Part shown: positions 52,547-61,876 of the stretch, piece after piece
How positions within the stretch are numbered: position 1 is the stretch's first letter
Layout of the letters: every line of letters starts with the position of its first letter
Source of the DNA: Kribbella italica
GTDB taxonomy: Bacteria > Actinomycetota > Actinomycetes > Propionibacteriales > Kribbellaceae
NCBI RefSeq assembly: GCF_014205135.1
Contig: NZ_JACHMY010000001.1
Location: 1 to 64,000 of the forward strand
Direction of reading: 5' to 3'
Length of the DNA: 64,000 nucleotides
Program-made: the position numbers and the translations under genes
Notes under the pieces: generated by a model
Database searches by the model: none
Told to the model about the DNA's origin: nothing
The model's input: only the letters and a program-made list of their open reading frames with translations

Positions 52547-53738
52547 TTAGTCGGGGGCGTCCTCCAGGAGCAGCAGGTGTTGGATGCCGGCCTGATTCAC
52601 TAGGTCTGTTGCGAGAGCGCGAACCTGCCTCAGAAAGTCAGCGTCGTCGCCATCAGATCGAACTGTCGTTGTGATGGGAACGAAGCTCGGAACGGGCGGG
52701 CCAGCAACCGTATCTACGAGGAGGCGGCTGTTGGTCTTCTGTTCGAAGATCAGGTTCTCCTGACCTTCCCATTGGATCCCTACTGTCACCTCGTCCTCAC
52801 CGGAGCTGCGGGGGGCCGAGGCGAGCCTCAATAAGGCCATCAGATCCGCGGTGAATGTCTCCACGTACTCGGTACGGCACACGTTCCCTGCTGTGTGCTC
52901 CGTGACGCTCCGGGGGTAGCCGCCGATGGTTGAGGCGAGTGAGATGAGCCGTCGTCGTGAACGGTGGCCCAGCTCTCGCCCCAGCCGCCCAGGGTGTGCT
53001 CTTGTGGTGACGCTACCCAGCTCCGCAAGCCCGGTCGAGGGCGTTGCCCCATCTCGATTCCGTTGACGGGACGCCCCCCAATCTTGGGCTGAGCGATGGA
53101 TGTACTTGAGTCCCTCGGGCTCCATTCCCCAGAAAACGGACGATGCCTCTGCCTGTGTGATGCGCGCCTGCGCGACGACCGGGACCCGGGGGCGCGCTAC
53201 TGACGATCCAGGCGCGCTCTGCGGTGGAGCGACCAGCAGCCTGGTCGTACAGGGCAGCGAGGGCTTCGCCGGAACGGCGCCGCTCGTCCAGGCGGGCCCG
53301 GTACATCGCCTCGATCTGACGCTCCTTCATCCACTCCGTATCCGCGTCGTTCCGGATTGAAGCACCGAACATTTCGTCGCGGTAGATCAGGTGCGGCCCA
53401 TCGACGGACGGTGGTACGACTACGACGACGGCTCGCCGTCCTTCGGCGCCGAGGCTGCAGATCCCGAGACCGAACACTGGTGGAGTGATTGCGTTGTACG
53501 CGGCCTTCCGTAGAGCGCGCTCGTGGTTCTCGCTGAGCGGTCCGGCGTCGACTCGCCCGACGGCTGCCTTCGCTTCCTCGGCGACCCCGAACACGATGAC
53601 GCCGCCACCGCTGTTCGCCCTGGCCGCGATGTCTTTCGGAAAGTCGGTCTTCGGGAGTCCGCCCGAGGGCGGAAGCTGCTTCTTCCAGTCAAGATCTTCG
53701 GTCTCGGTGACTCCCAGGCTGACGGCCTCGTCCAGCAT
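52547..53738 (-). pseudogene. AlbA_2/Schlafen-type ATP-binding protein gene, frameshifted
   Basis: From ATG 53738 the sequence has a clear AlbA_2 domain: DLDWKKQLPPSGG, DFPKDIAARANSGGGVIVFG, then GPHLIYRDEMFGASIRNDAD and WMKERQIEAMYRARLDERRR. Near 53200 the frame shifts; the next frame continues PVVAQARITQAEASSVFWGM, EPEGLKYIHRS. Around 52.9-53.0 kb a second shift seems likely, because the middle frame gives GGWGESWATVHDDGSSH. The last part reaches the stop at 52547. Such proteins often occur in defence or regulatory settings; this copy is dead as written. Confidence 0.7.
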
Positions 53739-53858
53739 CTCGTCGGTTAAGGATCCAGGTTGCCGCCCGAGAAGACGGTGTAGAGCAGTGAAGAGTGCCG
53801 TGTCGCGATCGTTGCAGAGTCGTGTCGGCGCCGCTGGCCACCGCGGTCGGGTACCGCG

Positions 53859-53905
53859 GCGAGCCCGAGCTGCGTGGTGTGTTGTTCGCGGTAGCTCGGG
53901 CTCGC
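53859..53905 (-). terminator. Hairpin downstream of the integrase gene
   Basis: GCGAGCCCGAGCT (53859-53871) pairs perfectly with AGCTCGGGCTCGC (53893-53905) around a 21-base loop, 9 bases after the integrase stop. It probably ends its transcript. Confidence 0.65.
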
Positions 53906-53913
53906 TGATGGTC

Positions 53914-55341
53914 TTACTCGAGGTCCGGGTCGAAGGCGCGCTGTAGCGCCTCGGCTGCGGCTGGGTTGGTGGATTGGCGGTCTAGGTAGTTGTCCTGGGT
54001 CATGGAGATTTTGGCGTGGCCGAGGTGGTCGGCGACTTGGCGCGCCGTCTGGCCGTGGTCGTCGAGGGCTGTGGCTGTGGTTTTGCGGAACACATGGGAG
54101 GTGATCCAGGAGAGGGTGTCGGCGTCGGCCGGCTCAGTTGCTGCGTCTAGTTGGCTGGCGAGGGCTAGCGAGTCGTCGAGGGCTAGGCCGTAAGGCCGGA
54201 CCAGGTCGGTGATCATCCAGCGGTCGACCTTGATTCGGCCGGTTTCGATGAGTTCGACCTTGGTTTGGGGCCAGGCGAGGGCGTCGGCGACTGCTTTGCG
54301 GGTCATGCCGGCTTCACGTCTTGCGGCGCGGAGGGTGAGACCGAGGTCTCGGCGTGCTGTGCTGCCAACTGGGGAGAGACTTGTGCGTAGGGAGCGTCGG
54401 ACGTTGGAGGGGTCGCGGTAGCCGCCGTTGGTGTCGGGGAAGACGGGTTCGTCGAGGCGAACTCCTGCGGCGAATCTTCTGCGGAGTACGACGAGGAGCC
54501 AGTTGGGGATGGCGAGTTCGCGTTGACCGGCCTTGGACTTGGTGGTCTTGCTGAGTAGGCCCTCGCCCTTGACCCGGACGATGGTGTTGGTGATCTTGAC
54601 GCGTCCGGTCTCCAGGTCGGCCTGGTGCCAGAGGACGGCGAGGGCCTCGCCGATTCGGGCGCCGGTGCCGAGCATGAAGGTGACCAGGTCGGGGAGGTCG
54701 GCCTTGATGGCGGATTCGTCGTTGGCGAGGTGGGTGCGGACCAGGCGGACTTCGTCGGCGCCGAGGGCACGGGGAAGCTTCTTGGCGTGGTGTTCGATGC
54801 GGTCGACTTCGCGGACCGGGTTGACGGAGATGGCACCGTAGCGGACGGCGAGGTTCATGACGCCGGAGATGATGCTTCGGCAGGTCCTCGCGGTGGGGGC
54901 GCCGGCCTTGGTCTTGATGTCCGTGATGACTCTGTCGATCCGTGGAGTGGTGGCCTCGCCGAGGTGAAGCTCGCCGACGGCGGGACGCAGATGGTTGTTG
55001 ATGGCTCGGCGGTAGGTGTCGAGGGACGTGGGTGAGCGGTGTCCTTCGGCTACGAGGGCGGCGAACTTCTGGTCCCACAGGTCCATGGCTTTGGAGACCT
55101 TGTCCATCGCGGTCAGCTCGCCGGCCTGGCTGGCGGCGGAGCGGGCCTTGAGCTTCTTCAGCAGGTTGGCCTCGGCGGTCGTCTTGTTCTTCCCGAAGGC
55201 GGAGACCACGCGGACCTTGCCGTCGTGATCGCGGAAGTTGGCCCGTGCCCAGACGCTGAGGGAGCGCCCCTTGGCGTCTTCCTTCGCGACCTGGGTGCGG
55301 ATACGGCCCCAGCTTCCCAGTGGCAACGGTTGTCTCGGCAT
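53914..55341 (-). CDS. int: Tyrosine integrase with an HTH domain inserted in the catalytic domain
   Basis: This 475-residue recombinase has an N-terminal arm-binding region and a SAM-like core domain. Its catalytic domain has Arg229 (GTGARIGEALAVLW), Lys268 or Lys270, His416-x2-Arg419 (SHVFRK), His442 (LGHAKISM) and Tyr452 (DNYLDR). All catalytic residues are present. Unusually, residues 331-400 between the first Arg and the HxxR form an XRE-like helix-turn-helix (LGLTLRAARREAGMTRKAVA, DALAWPQTKVELIETGRI). The gene reads away from tRNA-Lys(CTT), 247 bases from its 3' end, as expected for an element integrated there. Confidence 0.92.
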   Translation of the reverse strand: MPRQPLPLGSWGRIRTQVAKEDAKGRSLSVWARANFRDHDGKVRVVSAFGKNKTTAEANLLKKLKARSAASQAGELTAMDKVSKAMDLWDQKFAALVAEGHRSPTSLDTYRRAINNHLRPAVGELHLGEATTPRIDRVITDIKTKAGAPTARTCRSIISGVMNLAVRYGAISVNPVREVDRIEHHAKKLPRALGADEVRLVRTHLANDESAIKADLPDLVTFMLGTGARIGEALAVLWHQADLETGRVKITNTIVRVKGEGLLSKTTKSKAGQRELAIPNWLLVVLRRRFAAGVRLDEPVFPDTNGGYRDPSNVRRSLRTSLSPVGSTARRDLGLTLRAARREAGMTRKAVADALAWPQTKVELIETGRIKVDRWMITDLVRPYGLALDDSLALASQLDAATEPADADTLSWITSHVFRKTTATALDDHGQTARQVADHLGHAKISMTQDNYLDRQSTNPAAAEALQRAFDPDLE

Positions 55342-55557
55342 CTCACACCTCCGACGTGGTGGTCTGGAGATGGCTCAACGGCTGGGCGGCTGAGGCGATG
55401 TGAGTTAACGCACAGTGACGGAGCGCCGGGAGGTCAGCGAGGGCAATCAGGTGACCTGTGAGTGGACTGGCGAGACACACGGCCTGCCGGTCGTGGCCAG
55501 CTCGTCTAAGGCATGGGCCAAAAGCGTGTGTAAAGCGTGTGCTGGGGCAACGAAAGA

Positions 55558-55583
55558 GCCCAGGACACTCGCGTGACCTGGGC
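55558..55583 (-). terminator. Terminator of the tRNA gene
   Basis: GCCCAGG and CCTGGGC pair around a 12-base loop just past the 3' end of the tRNA, and the minus-strand transcript then reads TCTTTCG. The opposite strand ends in TTTT, so it could terminate both ways. Confidence 0.7.
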
Positions 55584-55588
55584 TTTTG

Positions 55589-55661
<73 letters not shown>

Positions 55662-55737
55662 GTGTTGTTTCCTTCGAACGAAGAGAACAGTAGCAGGGGA
55701 TCGGGGGAGAAGAAAAATCGGTTCTGGGGGGTGTTGG

Positions 55738-57291
55738 TCAGGGGTGGAGAGCGAGGACGGCCTGGGCTGCGTTGTGGCCGGGGATGCCGCTGACGGCGCC
55801 GCCTCGGCGGGCTCCGGAGCCGCAGATGACGAGGTTGGCGACGTCGGTTTCCACGCCCCAGCGGCCTGCTTCGGTGTCGTCGTCGGACCAGGGCCAGGCC
55901 AGGTCGCCGTGGAAGATGTGGCCGCCGGGCATGCCGACCGAGGACTCGATGTCGAGAGGGGTTTTGGACTCGATGCAGGGGTTTCCGTTGGCGTCGAGGG
56001 CGATGCAGGAGTCGAGGGGTTCGGCCAGGTAGTCGTCCAGGCCGGCGAGGACCCGGCGGGTGGACTCGGCGCGGGCGGCTTCGTTGTCCTGGGCAAACAA
56101 ACGGGTCGGGAAGTGGACGCCGAAGACGGTGAGGGTGTGGTGGCCGGAGGCGACCAGCGACGGGCTGAGGATGGAGGGGTCGGTGAGGGAGTGGCAGTAG
56201 ACCTCTGACGGCGGTACGGCGGGGAGCTCACCGGCGGCGGCTTCGGCGTACGCGGTCTCTAGCTGGCTGTAGTCCTCGTCGATGTGGAAGGTCCCGGCGA
56301 ACGCCCGGCGCGGGTCGTCGCCGGACTTCAGCTGGGGGAGCCGGGAGAGCAGCAGGTTGATCTTCAGTTGGGAGCCCTCGGGGGTCGGACCGGCGGCCCG
56401 CCCCCGCAGCCGATCCAGTACGACGGGCGCCACGTTCGCGAGCACGTACGAGCAGTCGACGGTTCGCTCTCCGTCACCGCCGAGCCAGGTCACCGCGGCG
56501 CGGGTGCCGTCGGCCTCGATCGCGGAGACGGCGGCGTCGGTCACGATCGAGGCGCCCGCGCGCAGGGCCGCGGCGAGCAGCGCGTCGGTCACCGCGCCCA
56601 TGCCGCCGACCGGGACCCGCCACTCGCCGGTGCCGTTGCCGATCAGGTGGTAGAGGAAGCACCGGTTCTGCAGCAGCGACTCGTCCTGGAGCCGGGCGAA
56701 GGTGCCGATCACGCCGTCGGTCGCGACGACGCCGCGGACCGTGTCGTCGGTGAAGCGACGTTCGATCGTCTCCCCGAGGGGACGTTCGACCAGCTCCGAC
56801 CAGAGGGCGGGGTCGACGCGTTGGCGCACCGCAGCGGCGGACTGGAGCGGTTCCAGGAGGGTCGGCGCGATGACGGCGGCCAGCTCCGAGACTGACCCGT
56901 AGAACTCCCGCCACGCCTCGTACTCGGCATCGCTCCCGGTCAGCTCGGCAAACGCCGCCCGCGTCGCAGCACCCTCCGGCCGGTCGATCATCAGGCCGAG
57001 GTCGCGGCCACCCCGGCGTACCGGCGTGTACGACGCGACCGAGCGCGACCGCAGCTGCAGGGACAGCCCCAGGTCGGCGACGATCTTGTCGGGCAGCAGG
57101 CTGACCAGGTACGAGTAGCGCGACAGCCGCGCGTCGACCCCGGGGAAGACCTGCTGGCTGACCGCGGCGCCGCCGGTGTGCGGCTGCTGCTCCACGACGA
57201 GCGTGCTCAGACCCGCGCCGGCCAGGTACCCGGCGGCGACCAGGCCGTTGTGCCCGCCGCCGACGATCACGACGTCGTAGAAATCCCTCAT
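55738..57291 (-). CDS. FAD-dependent oxidoreductase (phytoene-desaturase-like)
   Basis: This 517-residue protein begins with the Rossmann motif DVVIVGGGHNGLVAAGYLAG and EQQPHTGGAAVSQ, and ends VANLVICGSGARRGGAVSGI, PGHNAAQAVLAL, the pattern of the CrtI/NAD(P)-binding-like amine oxidase family. No carotenoid genes are nearby, so the substrate is unknown. ATG 57291 overlaps the TenA stop (ATGA). Confidence 0.88.
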   Translation of the reverse strand: MRDFYDVVIVGGGHNGLVAAGYLAGAGLSTLVVEQQPHTGGAAVSQQVFPGVDARLSRYSYLVSLLPDKIVADLGLSLQLRSRSVASYTPVRRGGRDLGLMIDRPEGAATRAAFAELTGSDAEYEAWREFYGSVSELAAVIAPTLLEPLQSAAAVRQRVDPALWSELVERPLGETIERRFTDDTVRGVVATDGVIGTFARLQDESLLQNRCFLYHLIGNGTGEWRVPVGGMGAVTDALLAAALRAGASIVTDAAVSAIEADGTRAAVTWLGGDGERTVDCSYVLANVAPVVLDRLRGRAAGPTPEGSQLKINLLLSRLPQLKSGDDPRRAFAGTFHIDEDYSQLETAYAEAAAGELPAVPPSEVYCHSLTDPSILSPSLVASGHHTLTVFGVHFPTRLFAQDNEAARAESTRRVLAGLDDYLAEPLDSCIALDANGNPCIESKTPLDIESSVGMPGGHIFHGDLAWPWSDDDTEAGRWGVETDVANLVICGSGARRGGAVSGIPGHNAAQAVLALHP

Positions 57292-57956
57292 CGGACCGGC
57301 CACTCCAGTTCGTGGTACGCGGCGTCCCAGAACATCCACTCGTACCGAGTCGTGGTGGAAAAGTGCCGATGGCAACGATCGCGTTCGCCCGGGCCGACCT
57401 CGGCGCCGAGTGCGTCCGTCACCGCCAGCACCGACTCTACGACCGCGTCGAACTCGGGGGAACCGTACGACGCGATCCACTCGGCGTAGACCGGGTCCGG
57501 CGAGGACTGCTTCAGCAGCTCCCGGCCGACGTCGCGGTAGATCCAGTAACACGGCAGTACGGCGGCCACCGCCTCGGCGTACGTGCCGGTCGCGCACACC
57601 GCGGTCAGGTACGACATGTACGCCGTGGTCGTCGGCCCCGAGCCGGTCGCGTCGACGTCGGCCGTAGTCAGCCCCAGCGACCCGAGCAGCGAGGTGTGCA
57701 GCTCACGCTCGACGTCGATCGCCTCGGCCGCGTGCCGCGCGAACATGCTGACCGCGTCCTCGTCCGTGGCCCGGGCCGCGACCAGCGCCAGCGCGCGCGA
57801 GTAGGCGCGCAGGTAGTGGCTGTCCTGGACGATGAAGTACCGGAACCTGTCGTGCGGCAGCGTCCCGTCGGTCAGCCCGGTGATGAACGGGTGCCGGAGG
57901 ATCTCGGCGTACACCTTGGCGGCCCCGGCGTCCCACAACTCGGTGGAAAACGTCAT
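57288..57956 (-). CDS. tenA: TenA-type aminopyrimidine aminohydrolase
   Basis: This 222-residue helical enzyme of the thiamine salvage family carries the expected catalytic residues: Asp45 (YFIVQDSHYL), Cys136 (VLPCYWIY) and Glu206 (TRYEWMFWD). Their positions fit the Bacillus enzyme to within one residue. TenA releases ammonia from degraded thiamine pyrimidine. It is co-translated with the FAD oxidoreductase, a pairing not obviously thiamine-related. Confidence 0.9.
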   Translation of the reverse strand: MTFSTELWDAGAAKVYAEILRHPFITGLTDGTLPHDRFRYFIVQDSHYLRAYSRALALVAARATDEDAVSMFARHAAEAIDVERELHTSLLGSLGLTTADVDATGSGPTTTAYMSYLTAVCATGTYAEAVAAVLPCYWIYRDVGRELLKQSSPDPVYAEWIASYGSPEFDAVVESVLAVTDALGAEVGPGERDRCHRHFSTTTRYEWMFWDAAYHELEWPVR

Positions 57957-58050
57957 CCTCGATCTCCTCGCGCTCGACTGCCCCGACCCTAGCCAGAAGC
58001 GCGCCACCGCGAACGAGACGAAAGTCACGCGGCGGCCTTACCCTGGCGCC

Positions 58051-59805
58051 ATGGTGGAGCAGCGATCGGACGTCGGCGGGCCGCCGTACGGTGCTGCCCC
58101 GAGCATGCCGCCCGACACCCCGCTGCTGCGCCGGATCCGGGCTTCCGTGATCGGCGACGACCAGGTGATGCCCGGTCCGTACGGCCCGCGTCGCGTCACG
58201 TACGCCGACTACACCGCCTCCGGCCGCGCGCTGACCTTCCTCGAGGACTTCATCCGCGACGAGGTGCTGCCGCGGTACGCGAACACGCACACCGAGTCCA
58301 GCGGCACCGGGCTGCAGACCACGCGGCTGCGCGAGGACGCCCGGCGGATCATCCACGACAGCGTCGGCGGCGACGACGAGACCGCGGTGATCTTCTGCGG
58401 CTCCGGCGCGACCGGCGCGATCGACAAGCTGATCGGCGTCCTCGGGCTGCGGATCCCGGCGCAGCTCGACGACGAGTACCACCTGAGCGACGAGATCCCG
58501 CGCGAGCACCGGCCGGTCGTGTTCATCGGGCCGTACGAGCACCACAGCAACGAGCTGCCCTGGCGCGAGTCGATCGCGGACGTGATCGTGATCGGGCAGG
58601 ACGCCGACGGGCACATCGACATCCCGCTGCTGGAGTCCAAACTCGTCGAGTACGCCGACCGCCCGCTCAAGATCGGCTCGTTCTCGGCCGCCAGCAACGT
58701 GACGGGCATCGTCAGCAACACCCATCGGGTCTCCGCTCTGCTGCACCGGTACGGCGCACTGTCGTTCTGGGACTTCGCCGCGGCCGCGCCGTACATCGAG
58801 ATCGACATGTACGGCGGGCAGGCCGACGACCCGCTGGCCTACAAGGACGCGATCTTCCTCAGCCCGCACAAGTTCATCGGCGGGCCGGGGACGCCCGGGG
58901 TGCTCGTCGCGCGTCGGGAGTTGCTGCGCAACCGCGTGCCCGACGTACCGGGTGGTGGCACGGTCGCGTACGTGAACCCGACCGAGCACCGCTACCTCGA
59001 CGACCCGGTCCACCGCGAAGAGGGCGGGACGCCGGCGATCATCGAGTCGATCCGCGCCGGGCTGGTCTTCCAGCTCAAGCAGGCGGTCGGCATCGCGGTG
59101 ATCCGGGCGCACGAGGACGCGTACCTGCGGCGCGCGGTCGAGACGTGGCGGGCCGAGCCGAACCTGGAGATCCTCGGCAACCTGGACTCCGAGCGGCTGT
59201 CGATCGTGTCGTTCGTGGTGAAGGCGCCGTCGGGGCGGTACCTGCACCACAACTACGTGGTCGCGTTGCTGAACGACCTGTTCGGGATCCAGTCGCGCGG
59301 CGGCTGCTCGTGCGCCGGCCCGTACGGGCACACGCTGCTCAACATCGACCTGGCCCGGTCGGCGGAGTTCGCCGAGGAGATCGAGCACGGGTGCGAGGGC
59401 ATCAAGCCCGGCTGGGTGCGGGTCAACTTCAACTACTTCATCTCCGAGGCCGTCTTCGCGTACGTCGTGGAGGCGGTCCGCCTGGTCGCGCAGGAGGGCT
59501 GGCGCCTGCTCGGCGACTACCGCTTCGACCCGTCGAACGGCCTCTGGCGGCATCACCGCGGTCCGGTCGAACCGCCGATGCGGCTGTCGCAGGTCAGGTA
59601 CGACCGGGACGGCGCGCTGCGGTACCCGCGGCACAACACCACCGCACCGGAGTCGGCCCTGGCCGGCTACCTGACCGAGGCGCGGGAGCTGCTGGACGCC
59701 TGCCAGCACGCCGACACCGAGGCCGAGGGCACGGTCAACACGGACTTCGACCAGCTGCGCTGGTTCGACCTACCGAGCAGCTGCCTGTCACCGGTGGTTC
59801 GCTAG
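58051..59805 (+). CDS. Class V aminotransferase (cysteine desulfurase-like)
   Basis: This 584-residue PLP enzyme has the class V fold: TYADYTASGRALTFLEDFIR, then AVIFCGSGATGAIDKLIGVL, and the PLP lysine in IFLSPHKFIGGPGTPGVLV. Later, GIQSRGGCSCAGPYGHTLLN carries a Cys-rich loop and the protein has an extra C-terminal extension. It may act on an unusual amino-thiol or amino-acid substrate. ATG 58051 starts the family sequence. It is convergent with the LacI gene, overlapping it by four bases. Confidence 0.88.
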   Translation: MVEQRSDVGGPPYGAAPSMPPDTPLLRRIRASVIGDDQVMPGPYGPRRVTYADYTASGRALTFLEDFIRDEVLPRYANTHTESSGTGLQTTRLREDARRIIHDSVGGDDETAVIFCGSGATGAIDKLIGVLGLRIPAQLDDEYHLSDEIPREHRPVVFIGPYEHHSNELPWRESIADVIVIGQDADGHIDIPLLESKLVEYADRPLKIGSFSAASNVTGIVSNTHRVSALLHRYGALSFWDFAAAAPYIEIDMYGGQADDPLAYKDAIFLSPHKFIGGPGTPGVLVARRELLRNRVPDVPGGGTVAYVNPTEHRYLDDPVHREEGGTPAIIESIRAGLVFQLKQAVGIAVIRAHEDAYLRRAVETWRAEPNLEILGNLDSERLSIVSFVVKAPSGRYLHHNYVVALLNDLFGIQSRGGCSCAGPYGHTLLNIDLARSAEFAEEIEHGCEGIKPGWVRVNFNYFISEAVFAYVVEAVRLVAQEGWRLLGDYRFDPSNGLWRHHRGPVEPPMRLSQVRYDRDGALRYPRHNTTAPESALAGYLTEARELLDACQHADTEAEGTVNTDFDQLRWFDLPSSCLSPVVR

Positions 59806-60803
59806 CCGTTGGTCCTGCCGGTGCTTCCGCGGACCAGGAGGCGGGGGCGGAAGTCGGTGGCGTCGGCGGCGCCCTGGCCGGTGAGTTGGGCGTGGAGTAG
59901 TCGCCAGGCCTGGTTGCCGAGGGTGTTGCGGGGGACGGCGGCCGACGTCAGGGGTGGCGTGGTGAAGCGGGCGAACGGGATGTCGTCGAAGCCGGTGACG
60001 GAGATCTGGCCGGGGACGGAGACGCCCAGCTCGTGCAGGCCGCTCAAGGCGCCGAAGGCAACCATGTCGTTGTAGGCGACGGCCGCGGTGGCGCCGCTGC
60101 TCGCGACCGCGCCGGCGACGGCGTGGCCGTTCTCGAAGGTCGCTCCGCACGCGACCTGGATCAGCTCGAACGCGTTGCCCTGCTCGGAAAGGTGGAGCAA
60201 GGCGTCCAGGCGTTCGCGGTTCGACGTGCTGGGTGGTGGGCCGGCCAGGTACACGATGCGGCGGTGGCCGAGGGAGAGCAGGTGGGCGACCAGGTCCTGG
60301 ATGCCGGCCGCGTAGTCGACGGACAGGGACGGTACGCCGGGGAGTTTGCGGTTGATCAGTACGAGCGGCGCGAGCTGCGGCACGAGGCGTTCGAGATCGG
60401 CCGTCGGCAGCCGGGGAGACGCGAGGACGACGCCGTCGCAGCGCCGGCGGGCCTCGAGCGCGAGGACCTCCTCGTCCTCGACCTGCTCGTTCGATTCGGC
60501 AATCAGCAACCGGTGCCCGTCGGCGCCGGCCGCGAGGCTCAGGCCGCGCAGTACGTCCTGGAACATCGGGTTCGACAGGTCGGGCACGATCAGCGCGATC
60601 GTCGCCGTCCTGCCGAGCGCGAGGCTGCGGGCGACCTGGCTGGGGGCGTAGTCCAGCGCGCGGGCCGCCGTGAGGACACGCTCGGCGAGCTCGGGCGCGA
60701 CCGTGGCGCGGCCGTTCATCACCCGCGAGACCGTCGCCCGGGACACGCCCGCGGCCTCGGCGACCAGCTTGATGTTGGCCGACACCCTGGCGTTCGGATC
60801 CAC
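59802..60803 (-). CDS. LacI-family transcriptional regulator
   Basis: This 333-residue repressor has the HTH (IKLVAEAAGVSRATVSRVMN, hinge RALDYAPSQVARSLALGRT) and a sugar-binding domain (IALIVPDLSNPMFQDVLRGL; SVTGFDDIPFARFTTPPLTS). GTG 60803 follows GGGAGGAA. It is divergent from a sugar ABC importer and is expected to repress it through the palindromes at 60852 and 60942. Confidence 0.93.
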   Translation of the reverse strand: MDPNARVSANIKLVAEAAGVSRATVSRVMNGRATVAPELAERVLTAARALDYAPSQVARSLALGRTATIALIVPDLSNPMFQDVLRGLSLAAGADGHRLLIAESNEQVEDEEVLALEARRRCDGVVLASPRLPTADLERLVPQLAPLVLINRKLPGVPSLSVDYAAGIQDLVAHLLSLGHRRIVYLAGPPPSTSNRERLDALLHLSEQGNAFELIQVACGATFENGHAVAGAVASSGATAAVAYNDMVAFGALSGLHELGVSVPGQISVTGFDDIPFARFTTPPLTSAAVPRNTLGNQAWRLLHAQLTGQGAADATDFRPRLLVRGSTGRTNG

Positions 60804-60851
60804 CTTGTTCCTCCCCTCGGCCCGGCCAAGATAACGCGCGGAGGGCCAGAT

Positions 60852-60960
60852 GAGAAACCGGTCTCTCGCCAGCTAATCCCTTGTAGCGAAACATTTTCGC
60901 AGGCCTTGGTGAGGCATTGACACGTTTCAAGCTCGGCTGCTAGAAACCGGTTACTCGATC
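60852..60960 (+). promoter_or_regulatory. LacI operators and the promoter of the sugar importer
   Basis: GAGAAACCGGTCTCTC at 60852-60867 and AGAAACCGGTTACT at 60942-60955 share the AACCGGT(T) core of LacI sites. A -35 TTGACA (60917-60922) and a -10-like TAGAAA (60941-60946) drive the importer; the second site covers the -10 box. Binding of both by one LacI tetramer could loop the DNA. Confidence 0.8.
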
Positions 60961-60973
60961 CGGAGGTGAGGCG

Positions 60974-61876
60974 TTGAGCCCCTACACGCGGTACAGCCAG
61001 CGCCGCCGCGACGCGGTCACCGGCTACCTGTTCCTGACCCCGTGGCTGATCGGCCTGGTGGCGATCACGCTCGGCCCGATCCTCGCCTCGCTCTACCTGG
61101 CCTTCACCGACTACTCGCTGCTGAAGCCGCCGGAGTGGATCGGCCTGGCCAACTTCCAGGAGATGCTGACCGACCGGCGGCTGCACAAGTCGCTGCTGGT
61201 CACCTTCCAGTACGTGTTCGTCTCGGTCCCGCTGCAGCTGCTGATGGCGCTCGGCCTGGCGATCGTGCTGAACAAGGGCATCCGCGGCCTCGGCTTCTAC
61301 CGCTCGGTCTTCTACCTGCCGTCGCTGCTGGCCGGCAGCGTCTCGATCGCGATCCTGTGGCGGCAGATCTTCGGCCAGGAGGGCCTGGTCAACGACGTCC
61401 TGGCCAAGGTCGGGATCGAGGGGCAGAGCTGGGTCGCCCATCCCGACTTCGCGCTGGGCACGCTGATCCTGCTGAACGGCTGGACCTTCGGTGCCCCGAT
61501 GGTGATCTTCCTGGCCGGTCTCCGGCAGATTCCGGCGTCGTACTACGAAGCGGCCGCCGTCGACGGCGCCGGGCGGTGGACGACGTTCGCGCACATCACG
61601 CTGCCGCTGCTGACCCCGATCATCTTCTTCAACCTGGTGCTGCAGGTGATCGGCGCGTTCCAGAGCTTCACGCAGGCCTTCGTGGTGAGCGGCGGCACCG
61701 GCGGCCCGGCCGACTCGACCCTGCTCTACACCCTCTACCTGTACGACGAAGGCTTCGGTTCCTTCCACATGGGTTACGCGTCGGCGATGGCGTGGGTGCT
61801 GCTGGTGATCATCGCCGTCCTGACCGCGATCAACTTCCTGTTCGCCAAGCGATGGGTGTTCTACGGTGACGAGTGA
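60974..61876 (+). CDS. Sugar ABC transporter permease (MalF type), second importer
   Basis: This 300-residue protein has six membrane helices (YLFLTPWLIGLVAITLGPIL first) and the EAA motif IPASYYEAAAVDGAGRWTTF. TTG 60974 follows GGAGGTGAGG. The first gene of the LacI-controlled operon; the second permease begins inside its last codons. Confidence 0.92.
   Translation: MSPYTRYSQRRRDAVTGYLFLTPWLIGLVAITLGPILASLYLAFTDYSLLKPPEWIGLANFQEMLTDRRLHKSLLVTFQYVFVSVPLQLLMALGLAIVLNKGIRGLGFYRSVFYLPSLLAGSVSIAILWRQIFGQEGLVNDVLAKVGIEGQSWVAHPDFALGTLILLNGWTFGAPMVIFLAGLRQIPASYYEAAAVDGAGRWTTFAHITLPLLTPIIFFNLVLQVIGAFQSFTQAFVVSGGTGGPADSTLLYTLYLYDEGFGSFHMGYASAMAWVLLVIIAVLTAINFLFAKRWVFYGDE

Noticed and set aside
55520..55545. 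Direct repeat AAGCGTGTG near the integrase start
   Set aside because: Two short copies only; could be arm-type sites for the integrase, but nothing supports that beyond position.
57703..59709. A 668-codon minus-strand frame opposite the class V aminotransferase
   Set aside because: The plus strand encodes a clear PLP enzyme with its catalytic lysine; the minus frame is Arg/Val/Asp-rich shadow.
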